From contig FOFK01000005.1 in NCBI GenBank assembly GCA_900110975.1, forward strand, positions 9,595-73,594: a stretch of 64,000 nucleotides of DNA. The letters run 5' to 3'. Each line of letters starts with the position of its first letter. The stretch's first letter is position 1. Shown in pieces: positions 20,145 to 29,586 of the stretch. The notes below the pieces were generated by a model. That model was not told the DNA's origin. It did not search any database and was given only the letters and a program-made list of their open reading frames with translations. The stretch is from Lachnospiraceae bacterium RM5 (GTDB lineage Bacteria > Bacillota > Clostridia > Lachnospirales > Lachnospiraceae). Position numbers and translations under genes: made by a program.

Positions 20145-21563
20145 TTATTTTTTAGCATCCATAATAATATTATTTATTATATCTTTACTTGATATCTTTT
20201 CATACTCACTGGTACACATTGACAATGCATTATAAATATAATCCTGCACTTCTGAAACATTTGCAAAAAACACCGGTAATTCAGACAATGCAGATGCCAT
20301 AACTGCCCTGTTAATATTCTTATTGTGGTTAGAGAAAAATTCCTTATATTCTTCTATAAGTTTTGTAGTACTTTCATCTAAATATTTTTCAGAATCTATC
20401 TCTTCTATTATTTCTGTAAAATCAAGTTTTTCTTTATCTAAATCAGCAAATAAACTGTCTGAAAGCAACACTCTTGATTCTAATAAAGAATTTATTTTAT
20501 CTTCAAGCCCGTCTTCTTTGACAGTATCAACATAATTAGTTTTTATTGTATCTAAAAGATAATCTTCTCTTTCAACTTTTACATCAATATCTTCCGGAAC
20601 ACCTTCTAAGAAAACAAATAAATCAGTTATTTCTTCAGGTATTTCCATCTTCTTATCAGATAAAAATTCTTTAGATACTTCCTTAATAATCTTTATGGAC
20701 ATATCCATATTTTTATCTGTGGACTTAATCTCATTTTCAAGAAGAATAATTGAATAAAAACTATTTATTATTCCAAGAAGCATAGAATATACATCTTCAT
20801 ATTTTGTGATATAATCTTCCACTTCTTCAGTAATATTTTTAAGTTTTTCTAAATCTTCTTCTGTAATGTCTTTTAATTCAATTTTTTCTATTTCTTCTTT
20901 TGCACTACTTAATTTTTTAATTTCAAAAAGCTTATCTTTATCAAAATTAAGTAATGAAGCAGACTTAAGTCTGTATATAAAGCCGTCTATTCCCTCTTTA
21001 TCAGAGCCTTTATAAATAGATAAACCATTTTCTAATAAATTAAAGAATTTCTGTTTTGTCATTCTTAAAGGAAGGTTATATAACACTTCTTTAATCTTGA
21101 TATTTATAAGGTTTTTATCGCTATCATCATCAAAAATGTAATGCATTACATTTCTTGTGAAATCCTCATCTTTTACCTTATCTTCTTTAACATCCTTATA
21201 TTTATATTCAAGTTTGTTATATATATACTCAAACTTTTCAAAATAATCTGTATAACTTATAATTGTTTCTAATAATTTTTCAGCATCTTTTTTTATATCA
21301 TATGTTTTATTAAGAATATTTTTATTATCAGATTTTTCATCATCAAAAAATTCTTTTATCACTTCATTAAATCTGCCCATTATATCTAAAAGATTCTCAT
21401 CATCATAATTATTTTCAATGATTACAGAATATAATGTATGGTAATCCATTGATAATTTAAGTAATGCTTTACTATAATATAATCCACTCAGTTCCTCTAT
21501 AAATAAACCTAATGATTCGCTGACATTTTTTCCTTCATTTAAATTCTTTATAACTTTTTTCAT
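20145..21563 (-). CDS. Unrecognised acidic helical protein, 472 aa
   Basis: I do not recognise it. The start ATG 21563 has AAGGA seven bases upstream. The sequence is rich in Glu, Asp, Lys and Leu with no signal peptide or clear membrane segment, and reads as all-helical, probably with coiled-coil stretches ('KDITEEDLEKLKNITEEVED'). It lies 32 bases downstream of the HAD phosphatase and upstream of the small unknown, ytfI-like and gerW genes. The context hints at envelope or spore-linked physiology, but that is only inference from position. Confidence 0.78.
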   Translation of the reverse strand: MKKVIKNLNEGKNVSESLGLFIEELSGLYYSKALLKLSMDYHTLYSVIIENNYDDENLLDIMGRFNEVIKEFFDDEKSDNKNILNKTYDIKKDAEKLLETIISYTDYFEKFEYIYNKLEYKYKDVKEDKVKDEDFTRNVMHYIFDDDSDKNLINIKIKEVLYNLPLRMTKQKFFNLLENGLSIYKGSDKEGIDGFIYRLKSASLLNFDKDKLFEIKKLSSAKEEIEKIELKDITEEDLEKLKNITEEVEDYITKYEDVYSMLLGIINSFYSIILLENEIKSTDKNMDMSIKIIKEVSKEFLSDKKMEIPEEITDLFVFLEGVPEDIDVKVEREDYLLDTIKTNYVDTVKEDGLEDKINSLLESRVLLSDSLFADLDKEKLDFTEIIEEIDSEKYLDESTTKLIEEYKEFFSNHNKNINRAVMASALSELPVFFANVSEVQDYIYNALSMCTSEYEKISSKDIINNIIMDAKK

Positions 21564-21595
21564 AACTTTGTCCTTCTTATTGTTTTATAATATGT

Positions 21596-22261
21596 CTATA
21601 CATATAGCAATGAAAAATCATCTATATAATATTTAGAAATTTTCTTAATTTCTTCTTTTTTACTTTCATCTGTTATATTACACAATACGGCAACAGTTGT
21701 AAATCCCCCTTTAATTGAACCTGTTATTCCCTCTTTAATATCTTCAAAAACAAGACATTTATCATAATTAATATTCATTTTATCTGCTGCTTTTTTGTAT
21801 ATATCAGGAAATCCTTTTCCTCTTTCAACTTCATTTACCGTTGTAATGTTATTAAAATATTTATATACCTTATTATTTTCAAGACACATCTTTGCAAGCT
21901 CTTTATCATTTGCAGTGGCTACTGACATTTTTTTCCCTGATTTAAATAAACTTTTAATAAAATCATATGCCCCATTATTTAATTTCACTTTATCTTTGTA
22001 TGCTTCATAAGATAAATCAAGCCACTCATTTATTATATCATCACTATTCTCATTAAGGTTAAATCTTTTTATGGTATAATCAGCGACCTTTTCAATACCC
22101 ATAGGCATTATAACTTCCTTATAATCCTCAGGTTCTTTAATATTTCTTTTCTTTAAAAATTCTTCATCAACATAATCCCAGACCCACATTGAATCTACCA
22201 ATGTTCCGTCAAGATCAAAGATTATTCCTTCATAGTCATTTATATTTATTCTATTTTTCAT
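21596..22261 (-). CDS. HAD-superfamily phosphatase, beta-phosphoglucomutase-like
   Basis: 221 residues. Motif I is 'IIFDLDGTLVDSMW' (nucleophile Asp about 16), motif II is near 'MSVATAND', and motif III/IV is 'CLVFEDIKEGITGS'. The helical cap between residues 20 and 85 fits subfamily IA (phosphoglycolate phosphatase or beta-phosphoglucomutase type). The substrate cannot be told from sequence. GAGGT lies five bases before the ATG. It is the first gene of the minus-strand run toward gerW and diverges from lgt. Confidence 0.88.
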   Translation of the reverse strand: MKNRININDYEGIIFDLDGTLVDSMWVWDYVDEEFLKKRNIKEPEDYKEVIMPMGIEKVADYTIKRFNLNENSDDIINEWLDLSYEAYKDKVKLNNGAYDFIKSLFKSGKKMSVATANDKELAKMCLENNKVYKYFNNITTVNEVERGKGFPDIYKKAADKMNINYDKCLVFEDIKEGITGSIKGGFTTVAVLCNITDESKKEEIKKISKYYIDDFSLLYV

Positions 22262-22283
22262 GATTTACCTCAATTTCCAGATT

Positions 22284-22312
22284 TTGACTAAACAAACAAT
22301 ATATGCTAATAT
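22284..22312 (+). promoter_or_regulatory. Sigma-A type promoter for lgt
   Basis: TTGACT (22284-22289), 17-base spacer, TAATAT (22307-22312) with an extended TGC just before the -10. It lies 61 bases upstream of the lgt ATG. Confidence 0.7.
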
Positions 22313-22373
22313 TTCATATAAATGGCACATAAACAAAAGACATAAAACTATATAAATAAAAAGGACGGTAATT

Positions 22374-23171
22374 ATGCATCCAATTTTTCACTTTAAATTT
22401 TTTGAAATGCCTGCCTACGGCTCGGTAATTGCACTTGGTTTAATCATCGGTGTTTTAGTTTCATTAACGCTTGCAAAAATTTATGATTTTACAAAACAGG
22501 ATGTTCTTTTATCAACAATTATAGCATCCATGGGCATGATTATTTTTGCAAAAATATTTTATGTTATAACATTAATTCCCGGAATTATAAAACATTTTGA
22601 TATTGTAAGAAAAAACATTATGGCAGTCTTAATCATTCTGGGAAGTGGATATGTTTTTTACGGCGGTCTTATAGGAGCTTTACTTGGTTATAAATTATAT
22701 TGCAAAATATTCAAACTGGATACTTTAAAACTTTTAAATGTAATAGTTCCATGTGTACCTTTAGTTCATGCATTTGGACGTATAGGATGTTTTCTTGGTG
22801 GTTGCTGCTATGGAATAGAATATCATGGTCCATTTGCCATTCATTTTCCGCCAAACATTTTTGTTGAAGAATTAAATCTTGTTCCAAGATTTCCGGTTCA
22901 ACCTTTAGAAGCAATTCTAAACTTTATTTTATTTATAATTTTATATTTAATTGCAAGAAAAAAAAGAGAGGATGGCCTTCTCTTAGGACTATATTTAATA
23001 ATCTATCCGGTTATCAGATTTTCTTTGGAATTTTTAAGAGGTGACGGAATCAGAGGAAAAATATTTGGCATCTCTACCTCTCAATATATAAGCATTGTTC
23101 TTTTCTTTATCGGAATTCATTTTATTATTCGTGCAAAAAATAAAAACCAAAAATCAGATGTGATGCATTAA
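22374..23171 (+). CDS. lgt: Prolipoprotein diacylglyceryl transferase family, variant motif
   Basis: 265 residues with seven predicted membrane helices. Lgt transfers diacylglycerol to the lipobox cysteine of secreted lipoproteins. The family's central signature is normally GRxGNFxNxExxG; here the corresponding stretch is 'HAFGRIGCFLGGCCYGIEYH' (about 132-151), keeping the Arg but replacing Asn/Asn/Glu with Cys/Gly/Cys. This Cys-containing form is one I associate with clostridial Lgt-like paralogues. It may act as Lgt or on another acceptor. AAGGA lies nine bases before the ATG. A perfect hairpin overlaps its stop codon. Confidence 0.83.
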   Translation: MHPIFHFKFFEMPAYGSVIALGLIIGVLVSLTLAKIYDFTKQDVLLSTIIASMGMIIFAKIFYVITLIPGIIKHFDIVRKNIMAVLIILGSGYVFYGGLIGALLGYKLYCKIFKLDTLKLLNVIVPCVPLVHAFGRIGCFLGGCCYGIEYHGPFAIHFPPNIFVEELNLVPRFPVQPLEAILNFILFIILYLIARKKREDGLLLGLYLIIYPVIRFSLEFLRGDGIRGKIFGISTSQYISIVLFFIGIHFIIRAKNKNQKSDVMH

Positions 23172-23186
23172 TCACATCTGATTTTT
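23150..23186. terminator. Bidirectional terminator between lgt and dapB
   Basis: Perfect 15-bp stem AAAATCAGATGTGAT / ATCACATCTGATTTT (23150-23164 and 23171-23185), loop of six, with T runs on both strands. It overlaps the lgt stop codon (23169-23171) and ends 10 bases from the dapB stop, so it serves both convergent genes. Confidence 0.9.
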
Positions 23187-23195
23187 TATATAATC

Positions 23196-23951
23196 TTAAT
23201 CAATAACGTCTGACATTGTATATAATCCGTTTTTCTTATCAAATAAGAATTTTGCAGCTGATATAGCACCTTTTGCAAATACATTTCTTGAATAAGCTCT
23301 GTGGGAAATTGTAACCACTTCATCTTCTCCTGCAAAAATAACATCGTGGTCACCAACGATTGTACCACCTCTTATTGCAGAGATTCCGACTTCCTTCTTA
23401 TCTCTTTCTTTACGAACATCACTTCTGTCATAAACGAATTCCATCTCATTATTCAACTGATTATTTACTGTTTCAGCAAGCATCATTGCTGTACCACTTG
23501 GTGCATCAAGTTTTTTATTATGATGTTTTTCAACTATCTCAATATCAAAACCTGCTTCATTTAAAGGCTTTGTAATTTTCTCAAGAAGCTTTATAAGAGT
23601 ATTAATACCAAGTGACATATTGCCTGATCTTAAAATTGCAATCTTTTTACTTAATTCATCTATTCTTTCAATCTGCTCATCGGTAAGTCCTGTAGAACAT
23701 AATACAACAGGCATACTATTTTCTTCACAGAAATCAAGCAATTTATCTACTGCTTTGGAATTTGTAAAATCGATAACAACATCTGCATTAATATCACAAT
23801 TATTTATATCTTTATATACAGGATATCCATTATCAATATTATCAACAACATCAATACCTGCAACAATTGTAAGATTTTCTTCATTTTTTGCTAATTTTGT
23901 AATGGCCTGTCCCATTCTTCCATTACAACCATGCATAATTACATTTACCAT
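23196..23951 (-). CDS. dapB: 4-hydroxy-tetrahydrodipicolinate reductase
   Basis: 251 residues from ATG 23951, which has GGAG six bases upstream; the in-frame ATG at 23963 has no site. It reduces the DapA product with NAD(P)H in lysine and diaminopimelate synthesis. Visible: nucleotide-binding 'MHGCNGRMGQ' at the N-terminus; catalytic 'EKHHNKKLDAPSGTA' (His and Lys, about 147-161); and 'VGDHDVIFAG' near the end. It follows dapA on the same strand with a 67-base gap, so the two form a unit. Confidence 0.96.
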   Translation of the reverse strand: MVNVIMHGCNGRMGQAITKLAKNEENLTIVAGIDVVDNIDNGYPVYKDINNCDINADVVIDFTNSKAVDKLLDFCEENSMPVVLCSTGLTDEQIERIDELSKKIAILRSGNMSLGINTLIKLLEKITKPLNEAGFDIEIVEKHHNKKLDAPSGTAMMLAETVNNQLNNEMEFVYDRSDVRKERDKKEVGISAIRGGTIVGDHDVIFAGEDEVVTISHRAYSRNVFAKGAISAAKFLFDKKNGLYTMSDVID

Positions 23952-24018
23952 ATTATTCTCCATTCAAATAACTCAAATTATAATAATAAAATTTATCATG
24001 TAAATCTATTTAATTATA

Positions 24019-24918
24019 TTATTTAACTTCAATTCCAAATTCAATCATAGCTTTCTTTAAAGCTTCTTTATGTTCATCTTCCATCTCTGTAAGTGGATTT
24101 CTAAGTGAACCTACTTCAAATCCCATCATATTAAGGGCTGCTTTAACAGGAATTGGATTAACTTCACAGAATAATTTATTAATTAAATCAATAGATTTCA
24201 ACTGAATATCTCTTGATTTCTCCACATCTCCTTCAAGAAAACTTGCAACCATCTCATGAGTCTGTCTTGGAGCAACGTTAGAAAGAACTGAAATAACACC
24301 AACACCACCAAGTGATAAAAGAGGTACAACCTGTTCATCATTTCCTGAATAAATATCAAAATCAAGATTATTCTTTTTGATAAGTGAAGCAAGTGTTGCA
24401 ACCTGAGCGATATTTCCTGTTGCTTCTTTTATTCCTTTAACATTTTCAGCCTGTTTTGCAATCTCTATTGCTGTTTCAGGAAGGATATTACATCCTGTTC
24501 TGCTAGGTACGTTATATAAAATAATTGGTTTTGTAACTGATTTTGCAACTTTTACAAAATGATTTACAAGACCTTTCTGAGTTGCTTTATTATAATATGG
24601 TGTAACAACTAAAAATCCATCAACGCCATATTTTTCAGCTTCTGTAGATAAATAAATAGCTGTTTCTGTTGAATTTGAACCAGTTCCTGCAATAACAGGG
24701 ATTCTCTTATTTGTTTTCTCAACAGCATATTTAATACATGCAAGATGTTCTTCATGAGATAATGTAGAAGATTCACCTGTAGTTCCGCATATAATAATGG
24801 CATCTGTTCCATTATCTATCTGAAAATCTATAAGCTCACCAAGTTTCTCAAAATTCACCTCACCATTTTCTTTCATTGGAGTTACAATAGCAACACCGGC
24901 ACCTTTAAAAATTGACAT
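24019..24918 (-). CDS. dapA: 4-hydroxy-tetrahydrodipicolinate synthase
   Basis: 299 residues, family length. It condenses pyruvate with aspartate semialdehyde, the first committed step to diaminopimelate and lysine. The Schiff-base lysine is in 'VKGIKEATGN' (about 165), the proton-relay tyrosine in 'ILYNVPSRTG', and the Thr pair in 'ICGTTGESSTL'. AAGGA lies seven bases upstream of the ATG. Upstream (about 24965-25015) are three direct copies of a TTTATTATAAAA-like sequence on the minus strand, of unknown meaning. Confidence 0.97.
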   Translation of the reverse strand: MSIFKGAGVAIVTPMKENGEVNFEKLGELIDFQIDNGTDAIIICGTTGESSTLSHEEHLACIKYAVEKTNKRIPVIAGTGSNSTETAIYLSTEAEKYGVDGFLVVTPYYNKATQKGLVNHFVKVAKSVTKPIILYNVPSRTGCNILPETAIEIAKQAENVKGIKEATGNIAQVATLASLIKKNNLDFDIYSGNDEQVVPLLSLGGVGVISVLSNVAPRQTHEMVASFLEGDVEKSRDIQLKSIDLINKLFCEVNPIPVKAALNMMGFEVGSLRNPLTEMEDEHKEALKKAMIEFGIEVK

Positions 24919-25033
24919 AGCTTTTTCCTTCTTTCTAAATATTCTAAATATTATCTAAACAAATTTTATAATAAACATTTTATAATAAACATTTTCAATA
25001 AATTATAATAAACAAATATATCCGGTTTCCTTA

Positions 25034-25513
25034 CTAAATCTTTTCAATAACTGAAATGTAATCTACATAAGATTTTATTTTATCTGTAAGTGTAATACCC
25101 GTTAAAATAATTGAAGTATCGTCAGACTTAGCCTCTAAAACAGGTATAAGCTCATCTTCTGAAATAATCTTTTCATCGATAAGTCCAAGCACTTCATCAA
25201 GAATAAGAACGTCACACTCACCTGTTGTAAGAACTTTTTTTGCATAATTAAGTCCATTACGTATATTTGTAATTTCCTCTTTACGCTCTTCTTCAGACAT
25301 TTCTAAAAATGCTGTTTCATTTTTTTCAAATCTAAACATCTTAAGTTCCGGTTCTAAACGTTTAAGGAAACTATCATCTACATCTTTTCTTTTCATAAAC
25401 TTGACTATAATAGTTTTCTTTCCTTCATTGCAACATAAAACCGCTTTACCTAATGCAGCTGATGATTTACCATCACCATTACCACAAAAGACCTGAATAA
25501 GTCCTTTTTCCAT
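25034..25513 (-). CDS. CobO/CobA-like corrinoid adenosyltransferase
   Basis: 159 residues, shorter than the E. coli BtuR/CobA enzyme (about 196). The P-loop is 'VFCGNGDGKSSAALGKA' (about 8-24), where most family members have GKGKGKTTAA; a Walker B-like 'CDVLILDEVLGLID' lies at about 103-116. Family function: ATP-dependent adenosylation of cob(I)alamin or cobyrinic acid diamide. The C-terminus ends soon after 'YVDYISVIEKI', lacking the usual HP...G..A..GIE tail, so the activity is likely but not certain. Good SD (GAGG, seven bases) and a clear promoter of its own. Confidence 0.82.
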   Translation of the reverse strand: MEKGLIQVFCGNGDGKSSAALGKAVLCCNEGKKTIIVKFMKRKDVDDSFLKRLEPELKMFRFEKNETAFLEMSEEERKEEITNIRNGLNYAKKVLTTGECDVLILDEVLGLIDEKIISEDELIPVLEAKSDDTSIILTGITLTDKIKSYVDYISVIEKI

Positions 25514-25555
25514 CCTCTAACCTCATTTCGCGAATAGTAACAAAACTCACACAGT

Positions 25556-25584
25556 ATTATATAATAAATATAGCTATTTTTCAA
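25556..25584 (-). promoter_or_regulatory. Promoter of the CobO-like gene
   Basis: On the minus strand TTGAAA (25584-25579), 17-base spacer, TATAAT (25561-25556). It lies 43 bases upstream of the ATG and downstream of the etfA terminator. Confidence 0.8.
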
Positions 25585-25616
25585 GGTTCTTAACTTTTTT
25601 CACATTTTTTTAACGT

Positions 25617-25650
25617 AAAAAACCTTCTGTCATAATAACAGAAGGTTTTA
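25617..25650 (-). terminator. Terminator of the butyrate operon
   Basis: 12-bp stem AAAACCTTCTGT / ACAGAAGGTTTT (about 25619-25649), loop of seven, followed on the minus strand by TTTTTT. It lies 19 bases after the etfA stop. Confidence 0.9.
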
Positions 25651-25668
25651 TCTGAAAATATTTTTTAT

Positions 25669-26709
25669 TTATTTTGCTTTTGCTTCGTTAACTTTTGCAG
25701 TTAATGAAGGAAGAATCTTATTTAAATCACCAACTATTCCATAATCAGCAACATCAAAAATTGGAGCAGTCTCATCTTTATTGATTGCAATAATAAGATC
25801 TGACTCTTCCATACCAGCTGTATGCTGGATAGCTCCTGAAATTCCGATTGCAAAATATACTTTTGGTCTTACTGTCTTTCCTGTCTGACCAACCTGTAAT
25901 TCCTTTGGTTTCCAACCATTGTCAACAACAGCTCTTGAGCATGAAACTGTTCCGCCAATAGCATTTGCAAAATCTTCAAGAAGTTTAAAGTTTTCTGCAC
26001 TTCCAACTCCTCTTCCGCATGATACTAAAATATCAGCATCCTGAATATCTGCAACATTTGAAACTTCTTTAACAATTTCAAGAATTTCAGTATATTTATT
26101 ATCCGGTGTAAATCCTGGATTAAATGAAATTATTTCAGCCTTAGCATCCTTAATCCTCTCAATTTTCTGCATAACACCCGGACGAACTGTTGCCATCTGT
26201 GGTCTGTTGTCAGGGCATGCAATTGTAGCAATTGTATTTCCACCAAAAGCCGGACGAGTCATTAAAAGCTGGTTATGTTTCTGTTCCTGATTTGGTATTG
26301 CCACTAATGGGAAATCACCAATTTCAAGAACTGTACAGTCAGCTGTAAGTCCTGTCTTTACTCTTGCAGAAACTCTAGGTCCAAGATCTCTACCTATAGC
26401 TGTTGCACCAACTAAAACAATATCAGGTTTAAACTCATTTATTACACTTGAAAGTGCATGAGCATAAGGCTCTGTTCTATAATCTTTTAATTCTTTATCA
26501 TCAACAACGATTACTTTATCTGCACCATATTCTGCAAGCGAATTTGCTAATCCCTCTATTTCACTACCTATCAAAACAGCAGTAACGTCTGTATCAAGCT
26601 TTGAAGCTAATTCTTTTGCTTTACCAAGTAATTCGAAGGAAATATTTGTAATAACTCCATCTACCTGTTCAGCATATATAAATACGCCCTTGTATTCTTC
26701 GATATTCAT
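25669..26709 (-). CDS. etfA: Electron transfer flavoprotein alpha subunit
   Basis: 346 residues from ATG 26709 ('MNIEEYKGVFIYAEQ', the usual clostridial beginning), preceded by GGTGA at five bases; a GTG 12 bases upstream is also possible. EtfA binds FAD and works with EtfB and Bcd in electron bifurcation from NADH to crotonyl-CoA and ferredoxin. The C-terminal FAD-binding region is clear: 'CGRGVGSAENF', 'DNGWKPKELQVGQTGKTV' and 'AIGISGAIQHTAGM'. It is the last gene of the butyrate cluster, 26 bases after etfB. Confidence 0.97.
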   Translation of the reverse strand: MNIEEYKGVFIYAEQVDGVITNISFELLGKAKELASKLDTDVTAVLIGSEIEGLANSLAEYGADKVIVVDDKELKDYRTEPYAHALSSVINEFKPDIVLVGATAIGRDLGPRVSARVKTGLTADCTVLEIGDFPLVAIPNQEQKHNQLLMTRPAFGGNTIATIACPDNRPQMATVRPGVMQKIERIKDAKAEIISFNPGFTPDNKYTEILEIVKEVSNVADIQDADILVSCGRGVGSAENFKLLEDFANAIGGTVSCSRAVVDNGWKPKELQVGQTGKTVRPKVYFAIGISGAIQHTAGMEESDLIIAINKDETAPIFDVADYGIVGDLNKILPSLTAKVNEAKAK

Positions 26710-26735
26710 TCTATTCACCACTCTTTCCTAACAAA

Positions 26736-27521
26736 TTATATTATGTGCTTTTCAATAAGTTTATCTGCGATAAAAGCTGCTGCTTCTTCACCAGATTCAA
26801 ATGAAACAACTTCTCCTGCTCCTTTTTTAACTTTATCAGAAGCTTTTGCAATCTTTGTTGGAGAACCTGCTAAACCTATATTTGCATCATCTAATTCTTT
26901 AAGATCATCTCTTGACCATACTGTAATTTCTGAATCATATGCATCAAAAATTCCACCTGGTGTCATGTAACGTGGATCGTTTAATTCAGACAACGCTGTT
27001 ACAAGTGCAGGCATTTTTGCCTTAAGAACGTGATGTCTGTCTTCAAACTGACGATTAACGATAACATAATCACCATCAATTTTAATTTCCTGGGCATATG
27101 AAATTACAGGAATATCAAGATGTTCAGAAATCTGTGGTCCAACCTGGGCTGTATCACCATCGATAGCCTGACGTCCTGTTATAATTAAATCATATTCAAG
27201 ATTTTTAATTGCTGCTGCAATTGTTGAAGATGTAGCCCATGTATCAGCTCCACCAAGTCTTCTGTCTGTTACAAGTATTCCTTCATCAGCACCCATTGCC
27301 ATAGCTTCTCTTAATACTTCTTCAGCTTTTGGAAGACCCATTGTTATGGCAGTTACTTTAGCACCATATTCATCTTTTAATCTAAGTGCTGCTTCAAGTC
27401 CTGCTTTATCATCAGGATTCATGATTGTAAGCATAGCACCTCTGTCTAATGTTCCATCAGGTTTAAATTTTACTCCACCTTTTGTATCAGGAACCTGCTT
27501 TATACATACAACGATATTCAC
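26736..27521 (-). CDS. etfB: Electron transfer flavoprotein beta subunit
   Basis: 261 residues with a GTG start at 27521 (GGAGAG eight bases upstream). It begins 'MNIVVCIKQVPDT', the standard EtfB N-terminus, and has 'TGRQAIDGDTAQVGPQISEH', the conserved EtfB signature (about 123-142) lining the flavin site. With EtfA and Bcd it forms the bifurcating butyryl-CoA dehydrogenase complex. It sits 30 bases after bcd and before etfA in one transcript. Confidence 0.97.
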   Translation of the reverse strand: MNIVVCIKQVPDTKGGVKFKPDGTLDRGAMLTIMNPDDKAGLEAALRLKDEYGAKVTAITMGLPKAEEVLREAMAMGADEGILVTDRRLGGADTWATSSTIAAAIKNLEYDLIITGRQAIDGDTAQVGPQISEHLDIPVISYAQEIKIDGDYVIVNRQFEDRHHVLKAKMPALVTALSELNDPRYMTPGGIFDAYDSEITVWSRDDLKELDDANIGLAGSPTKIAKASDKVKKGAGEVVSFESGEEAAAFIADKLIEKHII

Positions 27522-27551
27522 GGTATTTTCTCTCCTTAATCTTTTTTTTGA

Positions 27552-28727
27552 TTATGCTAATAAGTTTGCAGAAATAACCATTCTCTGAACTTCACTTGTT
27601 CCTTCATAGATTTCTGTAATCTTAGCATCACGCATCATTCTTTCAACGTCATATTCTCTGATATAACCATATCCACCATGAAGCTGAACTGCTTTTGTTG
27701 TTACTTCCATAGCAACTTCTGCAGCATATAATTTAGCCATAGCAGCTTCTACAGAATAAGAAGTCTTTCCATCAAGCTGGAACTGTTCTTTCTTCTTTGC
27801 AGCTTTATATACAAGCATCTTTGCAGCTTCTACTTTTGTTGCCATATCAGCAATCTGGAACTGAGTATTCTGCTGCATTGCAATTGAACGTCCAAACTGT
27901 TTTCTTTCTTTTGTATATTCAATTGTTCTTTCTAATGCACCTTCTGCAATTCCAAGTGCCTGAGCAGCAATACCGATACGTCCACCATCAAGTGTATGCA
28001 TAGCGATAGGGAAACCTTTTCCTCTTGCTCCAAGTAAATTATCTTTTGGAATTCTGCAATCCTGGAAAATTAATTCATATGTTGATGAACCTCTGATACC
28101 CATCTTCTTTTCTTTTGTACCAAATGTAAATCCAGGAGTATCCTTTTCAACGATAAAAGCTGAGAATTTCTTTTTCTTTCTTCCTCTTTTATCTTCAACA
28201 ATATCAGTATATGCAATGATGAGGTAAATGTCTGCTTCTTTACCATTTGTAATAAAGCATTTTGAACCATTTAATACCCATTCATTTGTTTCTTCATCAA
28301 ATACAGCTTTTGTCTGAACACCCTGTGCATCTGTTCCTGCACCTGGTTCTGTAAGACCAAAAGCACCAATTTTCTCACCTTTTGCAAGTGGAACTAAGAA
28401 TTTTTCTTTCTGCTCATCTGTTCCATATGTCTGAATAGGATCAGCACAAAGTGATGTATGAGCTGAAACAATAACTCCTGTTGTAGCACAGACTTTTGAT
28501 AATTCTTCAACACACATAACATATGTTAAAGCATCACAGCCCTGTCCGCCATATTCTTTCTTAATAGGAATACCCATAAAACCATATTTTCCCATTTTTT
28601 CAACATTAGCTCTTGGGAAAACCTCTGTCTCATCTGTTTCCTGAGCATAAGGCTTTACTTCATTTTCAGCAAAATCTTTAAAAAGATTTCTTGCCATTTC
28701 ATGTTTCTTTTCTAAAGTAAAATCCAC
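27552..28727 (-). CDS. bcd: Butyryl-CoA dehydrogenase
   Basis: 391 residues, family length, with a GTG start at 28727 (AGGAGG eight bases upstream). It is an FAD acyl-CoA dehydrogenase that reduces crotonyl-CoA to butyryl-CoA. Visible: '[14 protein letters not shown]' (FAD-binding loop, about 123-136), '[20 protein letters not shown]', and the catalytic glutamate in '[15 protein letters not shown]' near residue 376. It lies between hbd and etfB, the partners it needs for the reaction. Confidence 0.96.
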   Translation of the reverse strand: MDFTLEKKHEMARNLFKDFAENEVKPYAQETDETEVFPRANVEKMGKYGFMGIPIKKEYGGQGCDALTYVMCVEELSKVCATTGVIVSAHTSLCADPIQTYGTDEQKEKFLVPLAKGEKIGAFGLTEPGAGTDAQGVQTKAVFDEETNEWVLNGSKCFITNGKEADIYLIIAYTDIVEDKRGRKKKKFSAFIVEKDTPGFTFGTKEKKMGIRGSSTYELIFQDCRIPKDNLLGARGKGFPIAMHTLDGGRIGIAAQALGIAEGALERTIEYTKERKQFGRSIAMQQNTQFQIADMATKVEAAKMLVYKAAKKKEQFQLDGKTSYSVEAAMAKLYAAEVAMEVTTKAVQLHGGYGYIREYDVERMMRDAKITEIYEGTSEVQRMVISANLLA

Positions 28728-28746
28728 TTTTGTATCCTCCTAAAAT

Positions 28747-29586
28747 TTATTTTGAATAATCGTAGAATCCAATTTTTGTTTTTCTACCTAATTTTCCGGC
28801 ACGTACCATCTTTTTAAGTAATGGATGAGGACGATACTTAGGATCTCCTGTTTCTGACTGTAATACTTCCATAATAGCAAGTACGATATCAAGTCCAACA
28901 AGGTCACCGAGTGCTAAAGGTCCCATTGGATGATTTGCTCCAAGCTGCATAGCTGTATCAATACCTTCTACGCTTGCAACTCCGTCAGCATAAATTCCAA
29001 TAGCTTCATTTATCATAGGGATAAGAATTCTGTTTACAACAAATCCTGCAGCTTCTTTAACTTCTACAGATGTTTTACCGATTTCTTTTGAGATTTCAAC
29101 AATCTTATCTCTGATTTCATCAGGTGTATTTTCACCCTGAATAACTTCTACAAGTTTCATAACTGGTGCAGGATTAAAGAAATGCATTCCAATAACCGGT
29201 CTGTCAAGTCCTGCTCCAATTTCTGTAATTGAAAGAGATGATGTATTTGTTGCAAAAATAGCATCTGCTTTACAAATATCCTGAAGCTCTTTAAATGTCT
29301 GTTTCTTAACTTCCATATTTTCAAGAGCAGCTTCAATAATTAAATCACAATCTGTACAGATGTCTTTTACACCTGTTGTAATTTTATTAAGAATAGCATC
29401 TACAGCTGCCTGTTCCATTTTTCCCTTAGCAACTCTCTTATCAAGACCTGCTTTAATTTTATTTTTTCCATTTGCAGCGAATTCTTCGTTGATATCGCAT
29501 AAGCAAACTTCATATCCCTCTGTCTGTGCAAAAGCCTGAGCAATTCCAGAACCCATTGTTCCAGCTCCAATAATACCTACTTTCAT
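28747..29586 (-). CDS. hbd: 3-hydroxybutyryl-CoA dehydrogenase
   Basis: 279 residues. It reduces acetoacetyl-CoA to 3-hydroxybutyryl-CoA with NAD(P)H. The N-terminal Rossmann motif is '[18 protein letters not shown]', the catalytic His-containing stretch is '[17 protein letters not shown]' (about 137-153), and the C-terminal dimer domain contains '[17 protein letters not shown]'. AGGAGG lies seven bases before ATG. It is separated from crt by a 203-base hairpin array (29587-29789), while bcd follows it after only 19 bases. Confidence 0.97.
   Translation of the reverse strand: MKVGIIGAGTMGSGIAQAFAQTEGYEVCLCDINEEFAANGKNKIKAGLDKRVAKGKMEQAAVDAILNKITTGVKDICTDCDLIIEAALENMEVKKQTFKELQDICKADAIFATNTSSLSITEIGAGLDRPVIGMHFFNPAPVMKLVEVIQGENTPDEIRDKIVEISKEIGKTSVEVKEAAGFVVNRILIPMINEAIGIYADGVASVEGIDTAMQLGANHPMGPLALGDLVGLDIVLAIMEVLQSETGDPKYRPHPLLKKMVRAGKLGRKTKIGFYDYSK

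Noticed and set aside
24960-25033. Direct TTTATTATAAAA repeats upstream of dapA as operators
   Set aside because: Three copies are visible, but composition is so AT-rich that chance is plausible; noted in the dapA entry only.
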